A stretch of 64,000 nt of DNA from Panulirus ornatus (GCF_036320965.1 NC_092241.1:9503569-9567568); one strand, 5' to 3'. Positions 23,700-36,409 are shown, counted from the first letter of the stretch. Numbers and translations are program-made. Notes: generated from the sequence alone by a model not told the origin.

Positions 23700-23785
23700 T
23701 CGTCGTTTCCCGCTTTAGCTAGGTAGCGCCAAGAAGAGACGAGGAAAAGGCCTCATTCGGTAACATCCATTCCCTAGCACCAAAA

Positions 23786-23786
<1 letters not shown>
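23695..23786 (-). mobile_element. LINE-A 3' tail fragment
   Basis: 'gtttcccgctttagctaggt', 'agcgccaagaagagacga' and 'aaggcctcattcg' match the 40560-40640 tail. It is flanked on both sides by (AC)n. Confidence 0.75.

Positions 23787-23839
<53 letters not shown>
23787..23839. repeat. (AC)n microsatellite
   Basis: About 53 bp of perfect AC, interrupting the LINE-A sequence after 'caaaacc'. Confidence 0.97.
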
Positions 23840-23841
<2 letters not shown>

Positions 23842-23871
23842 ATACATGTAAAAACCACAAACATAAATAAC

Positions 23872-23965
23872 CCCTTGACCTTAGGTATGATGGCCTGACC
23901 TTTGAACTAACCATTTGTGGGTCATATCAAAGGTTACATCATTATACTAAAGGGTCGTGTCGTTG
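23872..23965. repeat. GGTCA-type palindromic repeat
   Basis: 'gatggcctgacctttgaact', then 'gtgggtcatatcaaaggtta' and 'aagggtcgtgtcgttgt'. Blocks are in family order. Confidence 0.65.
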
Positions 23966-24507
23966 TCTTCAAAGGGTGAAATATAGTGAAGAATATGCCT
24001 GTTCGGAAATTAAAAACAAAATGTCTTATAATGTTCTAAGCAGCAGTGTCCCAAGAATGTACAGATGATATCGATATAACGAAGTACTTTGACGTATCTA
24101 ATGACATGATTTTGATTCTCACTTTATAATTTAGAATTCACATCTCATGGGCGATCAAATATATTGAAATAAGCATCATATACAATACTTACTATACTAC
24201 AACTTAAAAAAAATAACACCAGTTCTGAGAAAATGGAAAAGCAGATTTTTTTCCATGGGTAATAACTGTGACAAATGTACAAGTATTAAATTCTGTCTCG
24301 AACAATCAAACTCTGGAATAAGAAGTTAAGGGGTTTAGTAAAAGTACCAGCCACTGCTCAGGTATAACATGGCGTAGTTTATGGCTTCTCTGCAATGTCA
24401 CTACGTACAAGAGTAATTCTTTACAAATATCAATATAATTATAATGAATTCTAACCAGTTATGGCAGTGTGCAGGCCCCCGTGACACTTGGAACTTCACA
24501 GCACAAA

Positions 24508-24595
24508 AGTAAGGCTTATGACCTCTTATCTAAACCTTAAGGGTCAGGTCAAAGGCTGTCGTGCTCAAGGGTCATACCGTCGTGCGCAGTAAGTT
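24508..24595. repeat. GGTCA-type palindromic repeat
   Basis: 'ccttaagggtcaggtcaaag' is an exact core match, followed by 'tcgtgctcaagggtcatacc'. The left arm is decayed. Confidence 0.7.
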
Positions 24596-25289
24596 AATAC
24601 TTCATCTCGGACCTAACCTTCCATGACGCACTACGAGGACATCATCCTCAACCATCATGAAGCCTCACGCACATCATCACCAAATCACTTACTCAAGCAT
24701 CCATTCCTTGCGATCGTTCAGTCAAGATCTAAGTTACGACTGCTTTAGCTTAATCAGCATGTTTTCAAATATTTTTCAACATGTCTTCAGATGGGAGGCA
24801 TAAACGCCACATACGTGTGAGATAACGCTTATAAGCTGAACAGCGAAATATATTAAGATGGGAGAGGTGAGGTTATGAGACAAGCGGTCTCGCTTTTCAT
24901 ATATTCTTTATTCTTATCATCGAATTAAATCTGTAATCACTTATCTAATCAAAATGTTTTTAAACAGGAAGGAAACACCGAACTTATCACAGAGGTACTT
25001 CCAGAAATCCACATAATCAGCAGGTGTCTCCCTCCCCCACTCCTCCATCAAGATATACATCTTATGTTAGCTTTCTGACCAATTAATAATATGGAAACAA
25101 ATATTTTACATACAGAACAGTTAATATATTGATAATCTCACCATAATCAACAATTTGCTAGCAGAGTTGCCATAATAAGAGACTTTCATCACACGTATGA
25201 AACATCTTAAACACTAGAAACCACTTAAACCATCAGCGAACCACTTAAACCATCAGCGAACCACTTACAACGGTACCTCCCACCTGCAT
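24596..25289. other. Spacer, no gene recognised
   Basis: Holds only the weak acceptor-donor pair near 24968-24995 and a short 19-bp direct duplication at 25228-25266. Confidence 0.45.
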
Positions 25290-25930
25290 CCACTATATTC
25301 ATCGTACATGGCACTATAGCTCCTCAAAAGTAACCATCAAGTCCCATATATACCAAGTCATGCTGTCCTCACACCAACAATGGCCCACCAACACTAAATA
25401 AGCTCCACCTACAACACTACTGAAACCACTATGAGCGCCCTAATTACCAGACTGGAATCTGACTAATCTCCAACACCACTATGCCCTAACGAGACCACCA
25501 CTTTGCCCTCTCTTGGAGACACTATGATCCATCTACAAAATCACTATAACTCACCCACACCACAGTATGACCACCCTACATCACTATGCCCCCTCTCCAG
25601 TGTGCCGCTGTCCCACCATTAACAAACTATTCCCTACCTACATCATTAAGCTCACTCTTCTGTGTGACACAATGTCCCAACAACACCATACTATACCCAA
25701 CCTACATGATGTATCCACACAATGCGATGCCCGACCAATACCAGCAGTGTGCCCTACCTACACAACACTGTATCCCAAGTACAGACTACATGATAGAACT
25801 ATACCACACAATACTTGACTTACACCACACTATAATCCGAATACAGACTACGTAATACATCCATACCACAGTTTGCTGACCTACATCATCACTGTGTTCC
25901 ATGTTCACTATCTACGAAGACATCACGACC
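25290..25930. repeat. Degenerate cytosine/adenine-rich tandem sequence
   Basis: Variants of 'accacactatg', 'ctacatcac' and 'ccctacc' recur irregularly every 35-60 bp. Frames open across it (for example 25567-25818) reflect this low complexity, not a gene. Confidence 0.55.
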
Positions 25931-27070
25931 CACCTACTTCCAGCAAGCGGTGGAGAGCATCAGGCGGCGTGAGTGCAGAAGCGGCGGGTGTCTAGCCAGG
26001 ACTGAGGCAGGTGTGAGGGGCGCTGCGGGTGCTGGCAACACTGGCACTATCAGGCCGCCCAGCCTAACACTTCCGCTCGCTGGTCGAGACGAGCACCATA
26101 AGGTGATAAAATTACACCACAGCGTCAGGAAGTACCTGATACAAGAGAAAGAGAGATGAGTGTCGACAATGCAGGACGTTAGGATATCTTAGTAACACAA
26201 AATCCACTAAACTACCAATTTCTAGCGAACGTATTACACATACCGTTTCTTATCAACCTCAACACTAAACAATTTCAAGAGGCGGTGCGCTCAGTTAATG
26301 TTTATCTGTACCATCAGGTGAGCTTGCCGATGATTTATGAGTTATTCTTGGGCCAGATACTTGTGCTGTTTCCGGGGTATCAGATTCCTTAGGGGCATCA
26401 CGTCATTCTCAAGTTCTGAGCATGAGACCATGCCAAGCGTAGCATTCCGGGAGGGAAGGAGGGGTCGTAGAGGTCATCATATAATCCCATTATTATTCCG
26501 AAAAACGAAAATGGTACTAAACAAGGAAACATAGATTTGGTTAGATGTTTAACTTCGCATAAATGCTTCGGGATATTACGGTTATGACCCCAACCTTCCA
26601 GGTCCCAAGCCATAATGAAAACTCCTCCTAAATTACGCTCTGCGTTTACACAGATCAATTTTCCAGGAGGGAAAGCCTTACCAGACCCAATATACTTCTA
26701 CAAAGAAACACAGTTACAGTAACTGACAACTGTAATTCTTTCACAAGATATTTCAGATGTAGAAATTATAGTCACCAAACACTTAAAGTAGAAAATCTAT
26801 GATAACACGAAGACATACAAAACCAGTTACATATACTGTACAATAATCAAAACCTAGACAATCAAATTCTTTTAAACTTGCTTGCCCTTCTCGTCATAGG
26901 AAAAGACGATTGAGCCTTAAGGAAAAAATAAACTCTCAGCTTCTTCCACTCCTTCCTTTAAGGACACTACGTGGGGGGAGGATTTACAGCCCCCCCGCTC
27001 CCACCTCTTTAGATGGTTTCAGTGACATACAGGAGATACGTGGATAGTATTCTGTCTTCCTTAACCTCAG
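25931..27070. other. Spacer with a GC-rich block at 25940-26100
   Basis: The block contains an acceptor-like 'acttccag' and a donor-like 'gtgagt' 25 bases apart, at 25944-25969. That alone is too little to call an exon. Nothing else is recognised. Confidence 0.35.
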
Positions 27071-27081
27071 GACCACTACTG

Positions 27082-27114
<33 letters not shown>

Positions 27115-27140
27115 ATAATAATAATAATAATAATAATAAT
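27071..27140. repeat. (ACT)n(AAT)n compound microsatellite
   Basis: ACT units followed by AAT units, as at 17627 and 28630. Confidence 0.96.
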
Positions 27141-27214
27141 AGATAAATCAATAATATCTACATCAACATTCATCATGTAAACAAGCACACATAAGTCATT
27201 ACAGACTATGAATT

Positions 27215-27345
27215 CCAATAAGGACAGCCCCCCCTCCCCCTCTCGGGTGAGACTCCTGGGAGAAGCCGTCAGCCCACAACCAACCCAGCGGTTCATCCTA
27301 CTCAAGGCTGGTTAATAAATGGATACCTCGCGTAGACTCGTGAGT
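27215..27345 (+). mobile_element. tRNA-derived SINE, 3' body
   Basis: 'caacccagcggttcatcct' and 'ttaataaatggatacctcgc' match the body of the 18980 SINE. The B-box region is lost or too diverged. Confidence 0.7.
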
Positions 27346-27639
27346 GTGTGTTTACAAAATATGAGATAGCCATCACGAGGGCATTCAGTTCGCGTGCCGC
27401 CCCAGCAATCATTAACAAAGTCAGAAGCCGAGGGCGGTACACGTATACCGAAAAACCGACCTAACAATAGCCCATCTTTTTATGTAAACTGTAATACTTA
27501 TCTGTCCATTAACTATGACTGTCAGTTCTGGACTCAACTGATCTGACAACGTCATTTATAAAATCCTGGCCACACACTCTGTGGAATAAGAATTGTCGAG
27601 AACAGCAGGAGATTCCAGATACTGGCCAATGACGAGCGA

Positions 27640-27870
27640 TATCTATAAATACCCAGGACCCAATTTTCTATTAAAGAGTCTTGTAGATACACAGGAACTT
27701 TCTAAAGGGTCATGAAGTCTAAGGCTGCATGCACTACGTCCAGTGGCAAGGAAATGTAGACTACTTTGGAATGAAAAGTTATTTGACGAGACTGTATTCC
27801 CGATACAGTCTTGTCAAAAGTGACTTTTCACTCGCTGCGTAACCTCGAGCAGACGGAGTCCAATAAACAA
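27640..27870 (+). repeat. Dispersed repeat R5, copy 1
   Basis: Shares an ordered series with 53095-53285: 'acccagga', 'ctttctaaag', 'ggcaaggaaatgtagact', 'aaaagtgacttttcactc' and 'cagacggagtcca'. No coding frame; class unknown. Confidence 0.8.
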
Positions 27871-28201
27871 GCAAAATATCAATCCCACTTTTATCATATA
27901 TGTACTCACTCCTTTATCATATATGTACTCTTACTCACTCCTTGAAATAGTGTTAGCTGAAGCTGGAGGTGGTTCACTTTATCTGATTTATGGGATAAAA
28001 AATGACGATTGATTAAGATGATTGTCTACTGACTTTTACAAATTAATTACCCTAACTGACCAATGACGTCCTACGTTGCATTTCCATCTGAGAGATCACA
28101 AAACCTGTCCCGTGTGAGAATGTTTTCTGAGCACACATCAACGTAGGCAGGTTATCTAACATAGTATTTATTTTGTTTAAAACTTGAACACGACAGAGTG
28201 A

Positions 28202-28295
28202 CCATGGCTACGAATAGCTTGGCCTTTGACCTGACCCTTGTGAGTAAGGCCAAAGGTCAGGTCATCGTGCCCATGGATCGTACCGTCGTATTTTC
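28202..28295. repeat. GGTCA-type palindromic repeat
   Basis: 'cctttgacctgacccttg' and 'ggccaaaggtcaggtcatc' form inverted arms around 'tgagtaa', then 'ggatcgtaccgtcgta'. Confidence 0.75.
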
Positions 28296-28629
28296 AGTCA
28301 CGTTAATCAGAGCAAAAATGAACCCAACCTATTTTAACCTAACACGATTCCCTGAAATGGTAAAAGCAAACAAAACATTACTTCCAGACACCCTACTTAT
28401 GTTCAGGTCCTCTCGAACACGGCGTACAGGAGGCAGGGTCACGTACATTCGCCCATTGAAACGTTAAGGAAATCATTTTACACAGCTGAAAGGTTTACGT
28501 TAGGCTCCCTGAAAGCCACCGGAAGCGTTTGCCCTTAGCAGCACTCCAGCCGACGGGTAAATGTGCCAGATGTTTCAAGCTGGAGCTACATCTTGAAATT
28601 TTATTTACAATAGTTTACCCACTGCTAAA

Positions 28630-28662
<33 letters not shown>

Positions 28663-28717
28663 TACAACAACAACTACTACTAATAAAAATAATAATAATA
28701 ATGATAATAATAATAAT
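28630..28717. repeat. (ACT)n(AAT)n compound microsatellite
   Basis: ACT units with an ACA interruption, then AAT units. Third example in the window of the same unit order. Confidence 0.95.
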
Positions 28718-29106
28718 ATCTTCTGGTTCCCTTAGCTTCTGATCATCTGAATATAAGTGAATGTGATCACTTGAGGTCACTTCGGTAGGTACTTCTTTGT
28801 CTTTCCACGTACAAACTGATGTAGAATATCTATGTACACTACTGATGATTTGTTGGTCTGTATCAGTAAGTTGCCCATCAGGTCTTTCCCGACCAGTAAT
28901 ATCTGGATCCTTATAGATTAACATTCGCTTCAATAGCAACACTGAGCTTAATGATCATTTTTAAAAAAAAAAAAATCTTTCCTTCTTGACCACCTTCATA
29001 ATTCAGTCTTGGAAGATTTTGGAATAAATTCTTCCTTTTTAATGTTTTGTATAGTGTTATTTTCCCTGGTCTACAAGTTTTCATGGCAGTTCAGATGCCC
29101 TAATCA

Positions 29107-30245
29107 ATGTCATCTTATTTACGTTATACACATATAGTATTCTTACGGGAATGGAGGCATTCATCCTCTCTTCCTCCAAGACGACCTATTCTTCCCCTCC
29201 CTGGTTCCACCGTTCCTGTTCTGAGGCCATCCAGGCAAGGGATCAGGCATATCGGGCTCGGAAAACTCTCCTTTCTCCGGCTCCCATTGAGCATCTCTCA
29301 CTGCCTGTAATCACTGCAAATACATTATCCGTGAGGCAAAGCGTTCCTTTATTCAGAGTAAGTGCGCTAACCTCGTCATCCACTGGTAGGTCTTTCTGGT
29401 CTACATCGTTAACAACGTCTGTCGCTCTAACTTTCCTTCACTTTTCTGTTCTGACGGTACCATAGCTGTCTCTCCCGTAGACATAGCAGCTCCCTTTGGT
29501 TCCCGTTTCTCCTCTAACTCCACCTTGGATGACTAACATTCCTTCACACCCTGATGCTTCTCATACTAATCATATACCCCTCCCCGTAATTTCTTTTCGA
29601 ACTGTCCGAAAATCTTATTCCCTCTCTGGTCACAAGCAAGGCTTATGATCCAGATGGCATCCATCCTCGAGTACTGAAAGTGCCTTTAAACTTGCACTTG
29701 TGCTCGCTCCTCTGTTCCGTTGCTATTGGAAAACCAGAGTTTTTTGGAAGCATACGTTGGCACATCCCATCCCTAGGAAGGGTGCCCGTTCTAAATCCTC
29801 TATCTATCGTCCTATTGCTTTGTGCTTTGTCATCTACCATTTCCAAAGTCTTTGAATATCCCACCTCAATTCCCATACCCTCAGACATCTTGAATCTCAC
29901 AGTTTCCTCTCTGATCACCGGCATGGCTTCCGTAAATTGAGATCCACTGGTGATACACCTCATAACCACTTTACTAATGTCTGGTCATCATCCCTGAAAG
30001 ATTTTGGGGAATCATATGTCGTTGCCCTTGACATACCTGAGGCTTTTGACAGGGTGTGGCATCTGGGTCTCATCTGTAAGCTCCCCTCTTTTGGCTTCCC
30101 TCCCTCACTTTGCTACTTCATATTCAGCTTTCTCTCTGGCCGATCTGTCTCGATGGTTGTTGATGGCTCAGCCTCTACTCCTTTTTCCATCAACAGCGGT
30201 GTCCACCAAGGTTCTGTCCTGTCCCCTACAGTTTCTCTCCCTTTT
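29107..30245 (+). mobile_element. LINE-B (jockey-like non-LTR) fragment: linker and reverse transcriptase palm
   Basis: In broken frames it shows the linker (CSEAIQARDQAYRARKTLL), then at 29937-30240 a reverse transcriptase core. Motif A is VVALDIPEAFDRVWH, then KLPSFGF and [13 protein letters not shown], and motif B is [11 protein letters not shown]. The catalytic YADD region is absent because the fragment stops at 30245, where R3 sequence begins. Several frameshifts upstream make it dead. The linker part is homologous to 55370-55740. Confidence 0.88.
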
Positions 30246-30254
30246 TATCAGCGG

Positions 30255-30534
<280 letters not shown>

Positions 30535-30620
30535 CCTTGCCTAAGCCAAGTACCCATTCTATCGACCAGCCGGTAGGAAGGATGAACAGCTGGGTTGACT
30601 GCGGACAGACTGTCATTCGA
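30535..30620 (-). mobile_element. tRNA-derived SINE fragment
   Basis: The reverse complement reads 'caacccagctgttcatcct', 'gctggtcgatagaatgggta' and a B-box-like 'gttcgaatgac', matching 18980-19190. Confidence 0.7.
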
Positions 30621-30984
30621 ACTCTTTTCTCATTTCTGTACATTATGTTTAACATCATTACCATAATTAGTAAGATTCAATCTCTAAATCTATTACAATA
30701 GCATTATCATCATTTTGAGTATTAAGATGATAATATTGGCCAAGTATTGTGATAAGGTGCCAAAAACTTGACCATATCTGTGTGGTGGCTACATAACCTT
30801 ATCTCTGTGCCTTATATTGGTAAGCTCACCTTATCACTGCGCATCATCAGGATGGTATTCAAGACTGGAAATAATACTTTATTGTGAATTCTACTGTGGA
30901 TAATGTTGTGATGATCATATCATCACTTGAGTTACAACCATAATACTGAAGGTCGGTCGTACAATGGTGTACAAAGATGCCCTA

Positions 30985-31065
30985 GTCAGTAAGACTCTTG
31001 AGCACGACGGTACGACCCTTGATGACCTAGTCTCTGACTCGAGCACTTGGAATAGCTTGACCTGA
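30985..31065. repeat. GGTCA-type palindromic repeat, left arm
   Basis: 'cttgagcacgacggtacgac' is a perfect arm unit, followed by 'ccttgatgacct' and 'gcttgacctgacctg'. The right arm is missing. Confidence 0.65.
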
Positions 31066-31598
31066 CCTGCACGCATGACACTGCGAATACTTCAAGAGCC
31101 AGGACCGTCCCTGACGTCACTCACACAGAGGGGACACGAATACCAGATCAACATACTGTGCTACGGGGAACTGGACGAGTTTCTTGAATATATATGATTC
31201 CCAAACTAAGTTTAGCTGAGTCAGGCAAGGAAGGCGGATCACTACCGTGGGGAGCTGGGGTCGCACACAGACCCCTGCTGTCTCTCTCTGCCACACCTGA
31301 CCTCGAGGAAACAAAGATCTTGAGGCCACCATTCCACCACCCACAGTGAGCTCAAACAGAAAATGGAAAAGGCTTTTTCAACTGTTCCTGTTTCTCATCC
31401 TGGTGTCTGAGTGTGGTGGAACCCACCACAAGTGAAGGCTGGGAGTGTTGGATTCACTGTTAGGTGGAGCCACCAACGAGGCTGGTCATCCTGATGATGG
31501 TCCCTGTGTGAAGGCGGACGGATCCTCCCTCCAGACTCACCATCAAGAGTGAGGTACCTCCCTCATCCAGCCTTGTCATCACGCCTCACTCTCCTACC

Positions 31599-31697
31599 AT
31601 GATACCGACACTGATCCTGGTCCTCGGAGGCCATACGTTGGAGATTCTCGCGTCGTCATTCAAAAGCTTTGAACTGACTCTAAGATTGTGTGTAGGT
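31599..31697 (+). CDS. Candidate first exon with signal-peptide-like start
   Basis: A Met in a fair context ('ctaccatga') begins MIPTLILVLGGHTLEILA, a short hydrophobic stretch compatible with a secretion signal. The frame runs 33 codons to a good donor 'gtaagc' after 31697. No downstream exon was found, so this is only a candidate. Confidence 0.22.
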
Positions 31698-32017
31698 AAG
31701 CTGTGGGCGTACATATGTAGTATGTGGTATGTATGTGTGATAATGCGTGTTCGTAGGTCTATTACGTCCGTGGTGTGTACATGTGCACAAATGTGTTAGT
31801 GTGTACGTAAGTTTGTTCTTCCTACAAGTTACCCGGATTATTATCCTCCGAGTCTCTACATCCCTCATCTGTAGCACACTAACAGTACCATCAACACCAC
31901 AGGACTAACGACCCGAGCCAGCCACCCTCCCAACATGCAACCAGGTCACTGGGGTCGTGACCTGACACTCCTGGGATTAAACTGTACCACCCTAACGGAG
32001 GTCACGTGTCATCGCAG

Positions 32018-32180
32018 CACGACGGTTCGACCACTGATCACGACGGTACGACCACTGATCACGACGGTACGACCACTGATTACGATGGTACGATCTGGCA
32101 TTTGACCTGACCCTTAAGGATGAGGTCTAAGGCCAGACCATCATACCGAGGGGTCGTACCGTTGTGCTTCATGAGGTCAT
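32018..32180. repeat. GGTCA-type palindromic repeat, best copy
   Basis: The left arm has three 21-bp units ('cacgacggtacgaccactga'). The centre is 'catttgacctgacccttaag' followed by 'gatgaggtctaaggccagac', and the right arm is 'gtcgtaccgttgtgctt', inverted relative to the left. The whole can fold into a long imperfect hairpin. No coding capacity, so a foldback or MITE-like element is the simplest reading. Confidence 0.8.
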
Positions 32181-32261
32181 GACATGATTGACACTAGAGT
32201 CCTCAACCCAGCCAGCAGCGTGGTAATGAGAAAGGTTCAGTACTGACCACTGCCCAGCCTG

Positions 32262-32270
32262 ACACACACA

Positions 32271-32315
<45 letters not shown>
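32262..32315. repeat. (AC)n microsatellite
   Basis: AC run of about 54 bp with one interruption (AAAC). Confidence 0.97.
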
Positions 32316-32320
<5 letters not shown>

Positions 32321-32450
32321 TGACACGCACCACATAATATCCACTGGTGATACTCACCACATTATGTATCCATTGGTACAGACACAGTGGTAACACACAC
32401 CACATAATATCCACTGGTGACATAGTGGTAACACGCACCACTGGAGAACT
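32316..32450. repeat. Minisatellite with 'ccactggtgacac' units
   Basis: 'caccacataatatccactgg' recurs at about 32329 and 32399, with intermediate variants between. It extends from the AC run. Confidence 0.75.
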
Positions 32451-32639
32451 GTAGTGTGGACACCCACGCCTGATAATCCCATGGGAGGACACGTGTACCA
32501 CTGGACCAGTAAGTACAACACACAGTTGACCTGTATTAGGACATGCGCTCCGGAGGGATATCCAATCAGGACACGAGTACCCGTGGACATGGGTGAGGCC
32601 ATAGGTCACGCTGGCATGCGGCAGCAGCACGCACAATGC

Positions 32640-33000
32640 TGGACATGCTTAGGATAGGCAGCATGACGCGCGCCTCACTGGACGTAGGAAAATTACACAC
32701 ACATTACCAGAAATAGACAGTTTGGTAACGAAGCTTGAACACCTCAGCGGACGGCTCGAATTGCCTAGTTTGGAAAAAGGTGGCGAGGGGGGGGGGGGGT
32801 AACTATCCCCAGCAGGCACCAGGCTACGTGTACGTCGTAATGATTCCTCAGGGGCGTCGCTGCTCACACGGGAACCAGAGGTCGCGACGGCGCGTGAAAC
32901 ACGGAAACAAGATCCTGGTATCATTATGTGGAGGGCGGAGCTGTGTGTTGTGGTGCATCCCAGCACGCGACTCTCCTCTCCCCACCAACACCACACCCTC
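32640..33000. other. GC-rich segment with a G-run
   Basis: Higher GC and CpG than the neighbours, including a run of 13-14 G at 32788-32801 and several CGCG motifs near 32885. It could be a promoter or first-exon region, but I found no convincing frame or splice pair. Confidence 0.35.
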
Positions 33001-33587
33001 TGTCACGTGCATACATGCAGGCACACATATACATACATACACTCATTCATACATCACAGATGCGTGTCACATAAATCCATTCAAAGTCATACAGATGCCA
33101 TCACCTCATACACACACCTACAAGACTTAGGTGTCTCCACGAGTGTAAGACTCTCCGGATAATGTACACAATACACATATACACCGGAAGTGCAGCAGTT
33201 GGAAGTAGGTAGCGGGTGGTTGTTGGTGAAGAGGAACGATAAGGAAGCATCAGGTTCGTATATGAGGGTCATGGAATGGCTACAAGTTGAGAGTAGAAAC
33301 TCACAATGCAGTGTTCTTGGTCTGACTACGGTGGATGGTTCCTTGCCCAACGTAAACTTTCTGTAGATATACAGAACAAATTCCTCCACTCTGCTCTGGA
33401 AACCCCACATAATCAACAACCATCACAAAGTCAACTTCCCAAAACCTTGGAGTCTTGTGTCACACAGCCGTCGTAATCATTCTTCATGAGTGAAGCTGTG
33501 TCACGTCTGCAGGGGGATTTGTTCACCGAAACACGAAATGATACTCACACATCTGGGGTGGCTCATCCTCCACCTGTCTATTAACTA

Positions 33588-33925
33588 GCATGGAATCAAA
33601 AGCATTTCGTCGCGTTAATTTTCTTAGCATCAACTGTCTTCAACGTTTCCTTTCCGTGTGCCGCCATATTGCTGCTCTCTCCCATTTCAAGAGGTATTAT
33701 TTTGGCTACTGTTCTCGTGAAGTGTCTGCATGTGTCCCCACCCACAAGGTCTGGACCCGTGGCACACGTCTGGCTGCTGCTTCCCACAGTTTGTGTGTGG
33801 AGATCAGCTACTTGAGAATTGGCTATTATAATACTTCCTTCTTTCCTCGAACAGCTAAGCTGAGAAATTTTCTTCCCTTTGTCTTTCATTCTTTTTGTGA
33901 GCTTTTGTTCCTCTAAAAATTGGGT
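33588..33925 (+). mobile_element. LINE-B fragment: reverse transcriptase C-terminus
   Basis: One open frame (33590-33916) matches the end of decapod jockey-like elements as I know them. It has a HFKRYYFGYCSREVSACVP block, then CVEISYLRIGYYNTSFFP and RTAKLRNFLP. The typical last block (phenylalanine-lysine-arginine, then YHHLRG) is missing. Confidence 0.75.
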
Positions 33926-34830
33926 CCACAAATACTTGCGGAATTCTTATCAATTGGCCGTGACTGGGGTGGGGTTAGCTGCCATAGCGACGACCAATAA
34001 CAAGTTCGGGGTAACAAAGTCAGGTCTATTTTCTCATGAAATATGAAGTGTCACTCAGGACTCCTGACACCAGAGGTAATACTCATGAACAGGAGATGTC
34101 ATGATGAACCTTGAAATTGATTCCTTAGTGAAGAAATTTAATGTATGAAGAAAGATCACACGAGGATGGGCTGAGGATAATGATGGCAAGGAAGGTAAAA
34201 GGAGACGTAATCTATGACTGGAAAATACAGATTCCTTGGATCGTTCTCTTAACATCTGGAAGCCAGAATGGAGGAACCACACGGTACTCTTTTCAACTCA
34301 AGTCGAGACAAAAAAGTAAAGTAACACATTATACCAAAATGGTAACTTGAAATGCTCTACTGAACTAAGTAACTGACATTTCCAGCATCAATGCCAGAAA
34401 AATAAGTAAGAAATGTATGAGGTGATGAAAGCTACATGATGGATTGTTAAGCAACACACTCCATAAACTTGACACTCGCTAAATAAAGATCAGCTACACA
34501 CACGTTATGAGGGGCTCATCCAGACGTTTGACACATGGCGAACAGTACGAGGAGAAAGGAGACAAAGACGTATGGATCCGGCAGATGGATTGTTCTTAAC
34601 TAAGGGGATCAAAGTGTCTCGACCTGGGCTGGGGAGGTGTTCACTGCACCGCAGGGAAGACCTCAAGTCTCACTATCGACTCAACTCTATGTAAGATTCC
34701 AACAATTACGAAATGCACACGAAATCTTTCTCCGCTGAATCGCATTAAAACGAAACATAAAACAGGAGGTATGTACTGTGCACCAGGGCTGAAGAAATTA
34801 AGTTACCACTTTAAGAACGACTCTACAGCC
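33926..34830. other. Spacer, nothing recognised
   Basis: No coding frame, splice pair or repeat family visible. Confidence 0.5.
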
Positions 34831-34965
34831 CGACGGTACGACCCTTCGGTAGGATGGTACGATGCTTGAGCACGAAAGTCTGGTTTTATAATCGCCCTTC
34901 AGGAGTCGGACAAAGGGCCAGGTCATCATGTCCAGTGGTCATACCTCTGTGTCTAAACGCTAACT
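34831..34965. repeat. GGTCA-type palindromic repeat
   Basis: 'cccgacggtacgaccctt', 'gatggtacgatgcttgagc' and, on the other side, 'caaagggccaggtcatcatg' and 'gtggtcatacctctgtg'. Both arms are present and the centre is decayed. Confidence 0.7.
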
Positions 34966-35163
34966 TACAGACGGACGGACGTGAGTGTAGAAATTCCAGT
35001 AGCGTGTGTGTGTTGGCTCCTGCATGGTCACGTCTGCCCTGAACTGGTGCCAACTGTAGCGCAGCGGCGACCACGGGTACCAGTCATGTCAACCCTCCTG
35101 TTACACCTAGCTGTTGTAAACATCTCAAGCCGCAATCTAACTGTATTCTCCATTGTGTGTCTG

Positions 35164-35167
<4 letters not shown>

Positions 35168-35240
<73 letters not shown>
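35168..35240. repeat. (AT)n microsatellite
   Basis: About 73 bp of AT. Unlike most other AT tracts in the window it has no LINE-A tail motif beside it. Confidence 0.97.
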
Positions 35241-35243
<3 letters not shown>

Positions 35244-35439
35244 TGATCACAGTTGCTTACATCCATCTACTAGATGCCATGTGCAATACAAGGCAACCAG
35301 AGATCGCTGTCCACAACCAGGCACTTCAGCCATTTCCATGTTTTTCCTAAGCTGCTTCATGTACCCTCGGTTACTCCACTGAATAGCACGTCGATCTGTG
35401 TATACCTCATCGTTACATTTCATTCTTTAACTTCCAACG

Positions 35440-35671
35440 GATAGAGTAAATTGGAACTGTTATACTAGGGTCGACGTGCTGTTAATGGACTGTGAATGGG
35501 TATGTGAAGCGTCTGGGGCAAACCATAGAAAGGTCTGTTGGGCCTGGATGTGATACGGAGCTGTGGTTCCGATGCACTACACATGAGACTAGAGAATGGA
35601 TATGAGCGGATGTGGCCTTTCTTCATCTGTTCCTGATGCTACCTCGCGAATGCGGGAAACGTTGAACAAGT

Positions 35672-35676
<5 letters not shown>
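35440..35676 (+). mobile_element. LINE-A 3' end copy
   Basis: 'gggtcgacgtgctgttaatg', 'tgtgaagcgtctgggg' and 'ggagctgtggttccgatgc' match the reverse complement of the C-terminal/3' UTR boundary at 55800-55930. The tail 'gctacctcgcgaatgcggg' follows and leads into (AT)n. Confidence 0.85.

Positions 35677-35750
<74 letters not shown>
35677..35750. repeat. (AT)n microsatellite at a LINE-A tail
   Basis: About 74 bp of AT that begins 27 bp after the LINE-A tail motif. Confidence 0.97.
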
Positions 35751-35752
<2 letters not shown>

Positions 35753-35966
35753 GACATGTAAACGTATTCATGCATATGTGCCTTTGTTTTTCATATATCC
35801 TTTCTTCTTTGTTTGTTTAACCCTTATCTTGACGTTAAGGTATTGCCTTGAAGACAACTTTAGTCTGTGAGTAGACCCTTAGACTATAGGAAATCAAATC
35901 CCAAGCCATGCACAAGTATACTTACACTTACAAACGCACACAATCAGGCATATATTCCCGATCACA

Positions 35967-36172
<206 letters not shown>

Positions 36173-36409
36173 GTAAGTCCTTTATAAGATTTATCTTCCG
36201 TTTTTCATCTGGTGGTCAGACTCTTCATGTATTCTCAACATAAGCTGATGAATGTATGTTCTGTAAACAAATATGCTTAAGCAAAGAAAATGTATTTCTC
36301 TAAGACAATGACACGATCTGAATTGCAAAAGTTGCCTGCTCTAACTGCGGGTGACTGTTCCCTCGTTTGGTGCCATTTTTGTCGTTTAACGTTCCTTTAG
36401 GCTTCCTTA

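Noticed and set aside
25567..25855. Two overlapping + strand frames of 83 and 89 codons.
   Set aside because: Low-complexity CA-rich tandem sequence lacking stops; frames overlap and show no protein-like pattern.
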